DNA from: Pedobacter soli
GTDB lineage: Bacteria; Bacteroidota; Bacteroidia; Sphingobacteriales; Sphingobacteriaceae
Direction: 5' to 3'
NCBI RefSeq assembly: GCF_900101435.1
Contig: NZ_FMZH01000002.1
Location: 124,001 to 188,000, forward strand
DNA: 64,000 nucleotides
Made by a program: the position numbers and the translations under genes. This document shows, in pieces, positions 52,467-60,503 of this stretch. The notes under the pieces were generated by a model. It did not search any database. It was not told the DNA's origin and worked only from the letters and a program-made list of their open reading frames with translations. The first letter of the stretch is position 1. The number at the start of each line of letters is the position of its first letter.

Positions 52467-52748
52467 CTAATCAACAGAAACGGTTAAACCTTCTTGTTGT
52501 AAGATTTTGCGGTAAACTTCCATTTCGGTAAAAGAACCTTCCAGTACGGGGCATTTACCCTCATTGTGCACTTTCCAGGCAATTTTTTCGGCCTGCGATT
52601 CGCTGTAGTCTAAATATTTCATCATGCAAAAAATCACATGATCGAAAGTATTCACATCGTCATTCCACAAAATAAGGCGATGTACAGTTTTAAGGGAAGT
52701 TAAAATTTCTTCGAGTGTAAAGGTCTCTTCTTTGGTTTCTGTAGACAT
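52467..52748 (-). CDS. clpS: ClpS adaptor
   Basis: Delivers N-degron substrates to ClpAP. 93 residues from ATG 52748 (a longer frame from 52796 adds 16 residues with no family match). LILWNDDVNTFDHVIFCMM (about 25-43) is the ClpS core with the NDD motif, and AEKIAWKVHNEGKCPV the second helix. A possible -7 element, TATTTTTG, lies just before the start (52760-52753). Confidence 0.93.
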   Translation of the reverse strand: MSTETKEETFTLEEILTSLKTVHRLILWNDDVNTFDHVIFCMMKYLDYSESQAEKIAWKVHNEGKCPVLEGSFTEMEVYRKILQQEGLTVSVD

Positions 52749-52841
52749 GGCGCAAAAATAAACATTAGTATCAAGTATTTGGGTATATAGTAGCAAGATT
52801 TTGTTCCTTCGGTAATAATAATAGCTTAGACAATAAATGAT

Positions 52842-52849
52842 TAACTTTG
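52842..52849 (+). promoter_or_regulatory. -7 element before the second fabH-like gene
   Basis: TAACTTTG matches TAnnTTTG exactly, 27 bases before ATG 52877. No -33 TTG at the usual distance. Confidence 0.4.
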
Positions 52850-52876
52850 TTTAACCAAATTATAATACATACGAGC

Positions 52877-53923
52877 ATGCATCAATCTAAAATTGCCGGA
52901 ATTGGCTACTATGTTCCGAAAAATGTATATACCAACACCGATCTAAGCCGTTTTATGGAAACCAGTGATGAATGGATTCAGGAACGTACGGGTATTAAAG
53001 AGCGCCGTTTTGCCGACCGCAACGAAGAAACCACTACTACAATGGGGATCGAAGCCGCTAAAATTGCCATCGAACGTGCTGGTATTACGGCAAAAGATGT
53101 CGATTTTATTGTTTTTGCCACGCTTAGTCCCGATTATTATTTTCCCGGTTGTGGGGTTTTACTGCAGCGCGAAATGGGTATGGGCGAAATCGGTGCCTTA
53201 GATATCCGCAACCAATGTTCGGGTTTTGTGTATGCACTTTCTGTTGCCGATCAGTTTGTAAAAACCGGCATGTATAAAAATGTACTGGTGGTTGGGAGTG
53301 AAAAACATTCCTTTGCCATGGATTTCGAAACCCGGAGCCGCAATGTTTCCGTAATTTTTGGCGATGGTGCAGGTGCAGTGGTTTTGCAGCCAACAGATGA
53401 GCAGGGAAAAGGTATTTTAAGTACGCATTTACATAGTGATGGTGCCGATGCCGAAATTCTGGCCATGTATTATCCCGGGTCTCATGCCAACAAATGGTTA
53501 AAAGATAAACCAGCCTATCCGGAGCAAGAACTGGGTGGTTTATTTATGACTCCTGAAATTTTAGAAAGTGGCGCCGCTTTACCGTATATGGATGGCCCTG
53601 CTGTTTTTAAAAAAGCCGTTGTTAAATTTCCTGAAGTGATAAAAGAAGCTTTAGCGGCTAATAATTTAACGGAAAAAGATATCGATATGTTGGTACCCCA
53701 TCAGGCCAATTTGCGTATCAGCCAGTATGTACAGCAGTTGTTAGGTTTAAATGATGATCAGGTGTTTAATAACATTCAAAAATATGGAAACACTACAGCC
53801 GCTTCTGTACCCATTGCCTTATGCGAAGCCTGGGAAGCGGGTAAAATTAAGGATGGCGATCTGGTTTGTCTCGCTGCATTCGGATCGGGTTTTACCTGGG
53901 CCAGTGCTTTAATCAGGTGGTAA
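52877..53923 (+). CDS. Second FabH-like ketoacyl synthase III
   Basis: 348 residues from ATG 52877 (a TTG-started frame from 52847 is not preferred). Triad: QCSGFV (Cys114), LVPHQAN (His), YGNTTAA (Asn). Close to the first FabH but with an insertion AMYYPGSHANKWLKDKPAYPE in the middle, so it may take longer or branched primers, or work in a special lipid. Single gene after clpS (divergent). Confidence 0.9.
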   Translation: MHQSKIAGIGYYVPKNVYTNTDLSRFMETSDEWIQERTGIKERRFADRNEETTTTMGIEAAKIAIERAGITAKDVDFIVFATLSPDYYFPGCGVLLQREMGMGEIGALDIRNQCSGFVYALSVADQFVKTGMYKNVLVVGSEKHSFAMDFETRSRNVSVIFGDGAGAVVLQPTDEQGKGILSTHLHSDGADAEILAMYYPGSHANKWLKDKPAYPEQELGGLFMTPEILESGAALPYMDGPAVFKKAVVKFPEVIKEALAANNLTEKDIDMLVPHQANLRISQYVQQLLGLNDDQVFNNIQKYGNTTAASVPIALCEAWEAGKIKDGDLVCLAAFGSGFTWASALIRW

Positions 53924-53960
53924 GGTATATGTGAGGTCAGATGTTTCCATCTGAGAGATT

Positions 53961-54078
53961 CGTCATTGCGAGAAGGCTTTTTCAGCCGACGAAGCAATCT
54001 TTATAGCAAGAATTACCGGCATGAAAGATTGCTTCCCCGAGGAGTCGGGGCCGGCTGTGGTACCTCCTCGCAATGACG
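53961..54078. repeat. 118-bp composite inverted repeat
   Basis: CGTCATTGCGAG (53961-53972) pairs with CTCGCAATGACG (54067-54078), and GAAGCAATCTTT (53991-54002) pairs with AAAGATTGCTTC (54024-54035), giving nested perfect 12-bp arms. Between the arms is GC-rich CCCCGAGGAGTCGGGGCCGGC. It looks like a dispersed intergenic element, not a gene. Confidence 0.8.
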
Positions 54079-54106
54079 TCCCTTCGATTATCTTTCCCCA
54101 AATTCC

Positions 54107-54127
54107 TTCGACAGGCTCAGGATGACA
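54107..54127. repeat. TTCGACAGGCTCAG half-element
   Basis: TTCGACAGGCTCAGGATGACA is one arm of the REP-like element whose full inverted copy is at 26934-27001, with one base changed. The other arm is absent here. Confidence 0.7.
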
Positions 54128-54141
54128 TCTTAAGCCATTGA

Positions 54142-56598
54142 TTATTTTCTGCTTTTAGCTGCAATAAAATCCCGTAAATAACTGCAATCACCTGCAGCCA
54201 CCTGGTAATAAGGTGTTTTGTTGTAATTCAATCTCAACTCAATGAAATAAGGGTTGTTGTAGTTGGCTTTGATAAAATTCTTCCATTTTACATCCGTTTT
54301 ATCATAGTACGAGAAAGATAGCGGATGTGCATTCATAATAATTTGTTTTTGCAGGCATTTGGCCAGCATGAAAGTACATTTCGCTTTAAAATCAGGATTG
54401 GTACTTAACGACCTTGCTTTTAAATACCAGGCTTTGGCTGTTTGTGCTTTTTTGTAATCGACATCGTAAACAAATTTGGCTGGTGCACTATTGTCATATG
54501 AAGACCAATCGTAGCTGATTAAAAACCAGCTGTTGCCATAATAGCCTGTTTGGTAAACCGCATTGGCCATTTTATAATAATAGGTTGCCGCATTCTTTTT
54601 ATCGCTCACCAGCAATTTCTGTAAACGGAGCATCTCTGCCGCAAAGGCCTTTTTGGTAACCGATGTTTTAGCCGCTACATATTGCTTAGGATAGTCGTTA
54701 ATGGTTTCGATAAATGGATTGGCATAAAGTTTTGAATTCGATTCATCTCCATACCAGTTTTCAGGCGCAAAGTATTTATAATCTGCCGAAACCTTTGCAA
54801 ACATTTGAACAGCCTTGTCATACTGATGGGTACGTAGATAAGTGGTGCCATAAAGCTCATAAAAATCGTCGTTTTTAAGCTGGTTAAGCGCCGAGGCCAA
54901 TAAAGCGGTAACATCATTACCCGCTGCTTTGGTTTTATAAACAGCTAAGCCCTGCATACTTTTCGGGCTCAGGTTTTTTTGCCAGAAAGCAATCGTCTGG
55001 TAACTCATGTTTTGGAACAGCGAATTTTCTTTTAATGTTTTATATCCAATATCGCCTTTAACCATTGCCAGGGCTGCTTTGGCAGTATCGCCTAAACTTA
55101 AATAGGCAGGTGCCAGTATTTGCTGGTAAAAATTTCGTGTGGTTCTGCTAAAGCGTTTTTCGGCTCCGCTACCATAATCGTAATACTGTCCGTTGGGTTG
55201 GGTTTTATTTTCTGCAAAACGCTTTTCATCCAGCCATTTTAAAGTGGGTAGCAGGTCATTTTCGTTAAAAGGACTACCTTTTTTGATGTTTTTAGCTTTA
55301 ATCAAGAGATCAGTAATGCGGTATTGATCGCGCAACCTTTCTGGTAATTTATCAGGTTTTAAAATGGCCAGGTAATTAGCGGCCATAAAATCTTTGTTTT
55401 CCATCCACGATAAATAGGCTGCTGTTAAAGTGCCCAGTTCGGGTTGTGGATATTTTTTTTCTGTAGCCAATTTAACCGCAAAATTTCTGATTTTGTTCAG
55501 GTGTTTAAGGTTTACAGCTTTTAAACTGTCTTTATATTTAGAGCCACCATTATCCGAGAAATAATAATTATAAGCTATTTTGGCGATATCATTAGCTTCA
55601 ATCAGATCTTGTTCCAGTTTATTTACCTCGCGTACCAGTAACGTTCCGTTCAACTGGCTTTTTGGCTCGTACTGATAAACTTTTTGTATGCTTTCAATAC
55701 CTGAATCAGCATTGCCGAAGCCATTTATAGCCCAGATATTGGCTTTTTCATTGTCAGTTTTGGCATATTTTAAGGCGCCATTTACAGGAGTGCTGTTGTA
55801 ATAATAGTTTTTATAGGCTTGCACTCTTCGCTCGGGGTTGCTGGCGAAAACTTTGGAGAATAAAAACGCAGATTCTTCAGGATTACCTAAGCGCCTTGTA
55901 GAACCAGCGTATAATGCCAGCCCCCAGCCTTTAACCGCGCTGTTTAGCTTGCTTGGTTTAATGTATTTCTCGTAGGTTGATTTACTCTCGGCATGGTAGC
56001 CACCAAAATGGAACATCCGGGCCGATTGGTAAGCATATCTCAATTTCAGGAAGTCATCTTTTTCATCGGCGGTCAGTTTTAAGCCTTCATTTGCTTTTGC
56101 GGCCATGGCTGCGGTATCACGAGGCGCAGCATCCCACAGACTGAACTCTACGTTAGCTAGTGGTTCGCAGCTTTTGGCAAACAGATAATATTTTAGTGGA
56201 GCTTTACGTTTGCTCAAGGCCTGGATAAAAGAATTTTGTTGCAGACTATCGGGCAATTGCGATAGGTTTCCGTCGAAATTAGCCAGTTTGACGCTGGTTG
56301 CACTGTCGGCTTTGTACATTACTTTCAGTACATCTTCTTTTTTAATGTTGAGGTATTTGGCCCATTCGCCGCTATTGATATCGGGCTCGCTTTCTACATC
56401 CTCCTCACTGTTTAAATAAACCATTTCATTGAAAGCAAAAGGTGCATACTCATCTCCCTCAATGTTGTTGTGGAAATAGGAAATGTAATAATCGTAGGGG
56501 TCAATTTCACCCCCACAGGCAATGTTTACGGCAATTTCGCCGAAAAAAGTAAGGAGAAATACACTAGAGATAAGCGATAATTTTTTGAAAGTCATCAT
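54142..56598 (-). CDS. Uncharacterised exported protein, helical/TPR-like
   Basis: 818 residues. N-terminal signal-like segment (KKLSLISSVFLLTFFGEIAVNIACGGEIDPYDYY) with a Cys in IACGG that could be a lipid anchor. The rest is alpha-helical, with tandem motifs such as ALYAGSTRRLGNPEESAFLFSKVFASNPERR and YGTTYLRTHQYDKAVQMFAKVSADYKYFAP, of the TPR type. No enzyme motif seen. It overlaps the 3' end of the next upstream gene (56564) by 35 bases, so the two form a translational pair. Function unknown. Confidence 0.75.
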   Translation of the reverse strand: MMTFKKLSLISSVFLLTFFGEIAVNIACGGEIDPYDYYISYFHNNIEGDEYAPFAFNEMVYLNSEEDVESEPDINSGEWAKYLNIKKEDVLKVMYKADSATSVKLANFDGNLSQLPDSLQQNSFIQALSKRKAPLKYYLFAKSCEPLANVEFSLWDAAPRDTAAMAAKANEGLKLTADEKDDFLKLRYAYQSARMFHFGGYHAESKSTYEKYIKPSKLNSAVKGWGLALYAGSTRRLGNPEESAFLFSKVFASNPERRVQAYKNYYYNSTPVNGALKYAKTDNEKANIWAINGFGNADSGIESIQKVYQYEPKSQLNGTLLVREVNKLEQDLIEANDIAKIAYNYYFSDNGGSKYKDSLKAVNLKHLNKIRNFAVKLATEKKYPQPELGTLTAAYLSWMENKDFMAANYLAILKPDKLPERLRDQYRITDLLIKAKNIKKGSPFNENDLLPTLKWLDEKRFAENKTQPNGQYYDYGSGAEKRFSRTTRNFYQQILAPAYLSLGDTAKAALAMVKGDIGYKTLKENSLFQNMSYQTIAFWQKNLSPKSMQGLAVYKTKAAGNDVTALLASALNQLKNDDFYELYGTTYLRTHQYDKAVQMFAKVSADYKYFAPENWYGDESNSKLYANPFIETINDYPKQYVAAKTSVTKKAFAAEMLRLQKLLVSDKKNAATYYYKMANAVYQTGYYGNSWFLISYDWSSYDNSAPAKFVYDVDYKKAQTAKAWYLKARSLSTNPDFKAKCTFMLAKCLQKQIIMNAHPLSFSYYDKTDVKWKNFIKANYNNPYFIELRLNYNKTPYYQVAAGDCSYLRDFIAAKSRK

Positions 56599-57589
56599 GG
56601 GTAAAATGTTTTAACAGGTCGGTGTCTAAATGGTAGAAAACAAGGTTTCGTTCTTCAGGCTTTAAATATCGGGATAAAAATTTAGCAGTAGTGGATAAAT
56701 TTGATGCCGAAATTTCCTCCCAGCGCACTACATCACCTTTTTTTAAGCCAGCTGTGGGATAATCGACCAACAAGTCGAATAAAATAGTATTTCCGCGCTG
56801 CCTAAAAAGTTTAGGGTTTTGTAAAACTGTTTTACTGATGTGTTTGGAAATACCTGCATATTCCTGATTTCTGAACACTACAGCCCACTCAAAAATGGGT
56901 AAAGCTACGTCAAGTTGAAGAGGATATTGCGCGAGGAAATCTTTCAGGTAAAGATTCATTTCATGCTGATCTAAAATCGAGTTCTGTTCGCCATATTTAC
57001 GCAGATTACCCATATTGTAGCACATCAGCATCGCTTTTTCCACCGGAGGAATTCCGCTTGATACGACATTTTTTACCTGGTGAAGGCGCAAGGTAACCGA
57101 TACCGCTTTATGCTTTAAAAGTGGGTTGGCCTTTAACTCTTTTAGAAATTTAAAATAAGACGCACGGGTTGTTTTAGTCCAGTCGCAATCGATTTGCAGT
57201 TCGGTATAATTTTGCTTCCCGGCTTGTTTAACCTTATCATCAACAAATTTAGCTATGCGACTGGCTAAAATGCCCGTTTGTTGCGAATCGATTTTGTTAA
57301 ATACATTGTTTACAATGAATACTACCGGAATAATAGCTATTCCGTCGGGTACCGGATCGGAAAATTTAATGGGCGAAACCGGGGCAGCTTGTTGCACATC
57401 GGGGTTAAAATCTACGTCCATGATGCGCACATACAGCGATTTTGATTTAAACTGATTCAGGTAAGCGGTTTCTGCCGGTTTATTGCGGTAATCGGTTTTC
57501 CAGTAATAAAAGGTAGGATGAATAACCGGTTTTTGTTTACAGCCCAATAAGAAAAAGGCAAAAATCACTAAAATACTTATCTTGCGCAT
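56564..57589 (-). CDS. Uncharacterised lipoprotein, glycosidase-like fold suspected
   Basis: About 341 residues from ATG 57589 (a longer start at 57607 is possible). A lipobox appears in FAFFLLGCKQKP (Cys at about 16). LQIDCDWTKTTRASYFKFLKEL and AMLMCYNMGNLRKYG look like beta-barrel strands of a GH18/DUF3142-like TIM barrel, with Asp-x-Asp where such enzymes have catalytic residues. This is inference from the pattern. It overlaps the following gene by 35 bases. They may work together at the envelope. Confidence 0.65.
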   Translation of the reverse strand: MRKISILVIFAFFLLGCKQKPVIHPTFYYWKTDYRNKPAETAYLNQFKSKSLYVRIMDVDFNPDVQQAAPVSPIKFSDPVPDGIAIIPVVFIVNNVFNKIDSQQTGILASRIAKFVDDKVKQAGKQNYTELQIDCDWTKTTRASYFKFLKELKANPLLKHKAVSVTLRLHQVKNVVSSGIPPVEKAMLMCYNMGNLRKYGEQNSILDQHEMNLYLKDFLAQYPLQLDVALPIFEWAVVFRNQEYAGISKHISKTVLQNPKLFRQRGNTILFDLLVDYPTAGLKKGDVVRWEEISASNLSTTAKFLSRYLKPEERNLVFYHLDTDLLKHFTHDDFQKIIAYL

Positions 57590-57619
57590 ATCAATTTTAT
57601 CGATCAAAAGTAATATAAA

Positions 57620-58072
57620 ATGCGGGCAGTTTTACAAAGAGTTACACAGGCAAGTTGCACTGTTGAGGGCGAAATAACGGGGCAGATTGAAACGGGTTTT
57701 TTGGTGCTGCTGGGTATCGAAGATGCCGATACAGCAGCAGATTTAGATTGGTTGGCGCAGAAAATTGTGGGCATGCGGGTGTTTGGCGATGAAAATGACC
57801 TGATGAATAAGGCCCTTGCCGATGTAGATGGAAATATTCTTTTAATCAGTCAGTTTACCTTATTTGCATCGACCAAAAAAGGCAACCGGCCGGGATTTAC
57901 ACGGGCCGCCAAGCCTGATATTGCAGTGCCGCTTTACGAGCAGATGATTAAAAAATTATCGGCTTTGCTGGGTAAGGAAATAAAAACCGGAATTTTTGGG
58001 GCAGATATGAAAATCGCTTTGCTTAACGATGGCCCGGTTACCATATTAATCGATACGAAGGATAAAGAATAA
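57620..58072 (+). CDS. dtd: D-aminoacyl-tRNA deacylase
   Basis: Removes D-amino acids from mischarged tRNA. 150 residues with SQFTLFAST (about 78-86) and NDGPVTI (about 137-143), the two DTD signature motifs. It is divergent from the lipoprotein gene and 16 bases from the next gene. Confidence 0.95.
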   Translation: MRAVLQRVTQASCTVEGEITGQIETGFLVLLGIEDADTAADLDWLAQKIVGMRVFGDENDLMNKALADVDGNILLISQFTLFASTKKGNRPGFTRAAKPDIAVPLYEQMIKKLSALLGKEIKTGIFGADMKIALLNDGPVTILIDTKDKE

Positions 58073-58088
58073 ATTAAACTCGAGGCAC

Positions 58089-59654
58089 ATGGTAAATAAC
58101 ATCAACTTTAGAAAATCAACATCCGCTCAATTGGATGTATTAGTGCTTGGGGGATTTGTTCTTGTGAAACTCATTTTGCCTTTCTTTTTGGTAAATACGG
58201 CTTATAGCTTGCATCGCGACGAATTTTTACACCTCGATCAGGCCCATCACCTGGCCTGGGGTTTTCAGTCGGTACCACCACTTACTTCAATTTTTGCCGT
58301 TATAATTCAATTTTTAGGTGGAAGCGAAGCAGCTGTAAGATTGGTTACAGCAAGTATTGGTGCGCTAACCTTAATTTTTACCTGGAAAATTGTGGCTGAG
58401 TTTAAAGGCAGGCTGTATGCCAAAGCGCTTTCGGCTATTGCTTTAATTTGCTGCGCTGTTGGGCGTTTGGATTTACTTTTTCAGCCCAATGCATTTGATA
58501 TCTTAAGCTGGACAGCCATTTACTTTTTTCTTATCAGGTATTTTAATACCAGGGCAAACAAATATCTGTATTTAACCGGAGTAGCCTTGGGAATCGGTTT
58601 TCTAAATAAGTACAGCATTTGTTTTTTAATAGCAGGTCTTATTCCTGCATTGTTTATTGCTAACCAAAGGAAAATTTATGCCAGCAAGCATTTGTATGGA
58701 GCAGGCCTTATTGCGCTGTTAATTATGTTGCCGAATCTGCTTTGGCAATATCACCATCATTTTCCGGTTGTAGGGCACATGAAAGAACTGGCCCGGACTC
58801 AACTCGATAAAATAAACAGGGTCGATTTTTTAAAAGATCAGTTGTTGTACTATTTCAATATCATTTTTATAGTATTGGCTGGTTTGTGGGCTTTGGTGTT
58901 GAGTAAAACTTTTAGTAGTTACCGTTGGATTGTGATCGGATTTGTGATCTCGCTGGCTTTGTTTACCTGGTTCAGGGCTAAGGCTTATTACGCAGCGGGT
59001 TTGTATCCGGTTATTATTGCTGCAGGTTGTAGTTATCTGGCCCTGCAATTTAACCAGGGATGGAAAAGAAAATACCTTAGGGCTTTAATCGTAATTTTAC
59101 CCCTGGCACTGTTTAGTGTTACCTTAAAATATGCTTATCCCGTTTTAAGTCCACAACAGATTGTTGGTTCACATGATAAGTACGCCCGCGTGGGAGCTTT
59201 ACGTTGGGAAGATGGTTTGCAGCATGATTTGCCACAGGATTTTGCCGATATGCTGGCATGGAAAGAAATGGCTGCTTTAACAGATATTGCTTATGCAAAG
59301 GTGAAAGATAAATCGGCTTTACTGGTGCGTGCAGATAATTATGGAGAAGCGGGAGCGATAAACTACTATTCGAAATTTAAAAATATAAATGCGGTTACTT
59401 ACAATGCCGATTACTTGTACTGGTTTAAAATGGATAAACCAATTAAACACGTAATTTTGGTCAGGGAATCGAACGAAGAAGATCCGCAACGTAAAAAAGA
59501 GCAGCCGTTTTTTAAAAAAATAACAAAAATAGGCGAGGTGACCGTACCTTATGCCAGAGAAAAAGGTGCAGCGGTTTTTTTACTGGAGGATGCCACCATT
59601 GATATTAACAGCAGGGTACAAACTGAAATAGAAGAAGAGAAACATGACCATTAA
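58089..59654 (+). CDS. GT39/ArnT-like membrane glycosyltransferase
   Basis: 521 residues with about 10-12 hydrophobic helices in the first 350 residues. SLHRDEFLHLDQAHHLAWGF (about 42-61) has the early Asp-Glu of GT-C enzymes, which use polyprenyl-linked sugars; PPLTSIF follows. The C-terminal about 150 residues are soluble. It would put a sugar on a protein or lipid at the outer face of the inner membrane. It overlaps the MazG-like gene by 11 bases. Confidence 0.85.
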   Translation: MVNNINFRKSTSAQLDVLVLGGFVLVKLILPFFLVNTAYSLHRDEFLHLDQAHHLAWGFQSVPPLTSIFAVIIQFLGGSEAAVRLVTASIGALTLIFTWKIVAEFKGRLYAKALSAIALICCAVGRLDLLFQPNAFDILSWTAIYFFLIRYFNTRANKYLYLTGVALGIGFLNKYSICFLIAGLIPALFIANQRKIYASKHLYGAGLIALLIMLPNLLWQYHHHFPVVGHMKELARTQLDKINRVDFLKDQLLYYFNIIFIVLAGLWALVLSKTFSSYRWIVIGFVISLALFTWFRAKAYYAAGLYPVIIAAGCSYLALQFNQGWKRKYLRALIVILPLALFSVTLKYAYPVLSPQQIVGSHDKYARVGALRWEDGLQHDLPQDFADMLAWKEMAALTDIAYAKVKDKSALLVRADNYGEAGAINYYSKFKNINAVTYNADYLYWFKMDKPIKHVILVRESNEEDPQRKKEQPFFKKITKIGEVTVPYAREKGAAVFLLEDATIDINSRVQTEIEEEKHDH

Positions 59655-59973
59655 CGAAGCACAGGAAACCGTAGACCGTTGGATCAACACCACAGGAATC
59701 AGGTATTTTAACGAGTTAACCAATACCGCCATTTTAATGGAAGAGGTGGGCGAAGTAGCCCGCATTATGGCCCGTAAGTACGGTGAGCAATCGTTTAAAA
59801 AAAGCGACGAATCTGTAAACCTGGCTGATGAAATGGCCGATGTAATGTTTGTTTTGATTTGCCTGGCAAACCAAACCGGCATTAACCTAACCGAGGCTTT
59901 AGAGAAAAACCTCGAAAAGAAAAGCATTCGCGATGCCGACAGGCATAAGAATAACGAGAAATTAAAACCTTAA
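59644..59973 (+). CDS. MazG-like nucleotide pyrophosphohydrolase
   Basis: 109 residues. MEEVGEVARIMARKY (about 31-45) and LADEMADVMFVLICLANQTG (about 60-79) are the EExxE and ExxD metal motifs of the all-alpha NTP-PPase family. It may clean non-canonical nucleotides. The overlap with the membrane protein gene suggests coupled translation, not shared function. Confidence 0.88.
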   Translation: MTINEAQETVDRWINTTGIRYFNELTNTAILMEEVGEVARIMARKYGEQSFKKSDESVNLADEMADVMFVLICLANQTGINLTEALEKNLEKKSIRDADRHKNNEKLKP

Positions 59974-60013
59974 ATCCCCCGCAGGGGACTTGTGTTTCCT
60001 GCCTAAGCTTTCT

Positions 60014-60325
60014 TTAGGCGGTTGGAGGTACAAACTCCATCAAACTGCGGTAAGCCACGAAACGGTTTTTATATCTTTCGTTTAGTTCAGCTTGTAAAGC
60101 CGGGGCATACACTTCCTGGTACTGGTTGTAATTTTCTAAACTATCTACCACGTATTGTGCGCAGTAAGTTACCCCTTCATTTGGAGAATCGACTACTTTT
60201 AACAAGCGGTTAGATACAAACATACCGGTTGCCATTACCTGTGGGATGTGTGTTTCCTGCATCCACTGTAACCATTCTTTGGCAGCAGAATCTTCTAAAA
60301 TGAGCGTAACATTGTATAAAAACAT
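60014..60325 (-). CDS. DUF4286 family protein
   Basis: 103 residues from ATG 60325 (a longer frame from 60436 adds 37 residues that are not of the family). MFLYNVTLILEDSAAKEWLQWM is the DUF4286 start, a ferredoxin-like fold (dimeric alpha/beta barrel type) in Bacteroidota, function unknown. Confidence 0.82.
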   Translation of the reverse strand: MFLYNVTLILEDSAAKEWLQWMQETHIPQVMATGMFVSNRLLKVVDSPNEGVTYCAQYVVDSLENYNQYQEVYAPALQAELNERYKNRFVAYRSLMEFVPPTA

Positions 60326-60503
60326 GGGGCAAAGATAGTAATTTCCTAAAAGATTATGATTTTTGAGTCGTCTCGAAATGACGAGGGAAGCAATTTGGCG
60401 TTTGGCTTCAGTTAACCGGTTAACCAGTTCTAACAATTAATCATTGTACAGTTTGCAATTCCCCATGCACTATTTGTCATTGCCAGCTTGACTGGAAGAT
60501 TAT

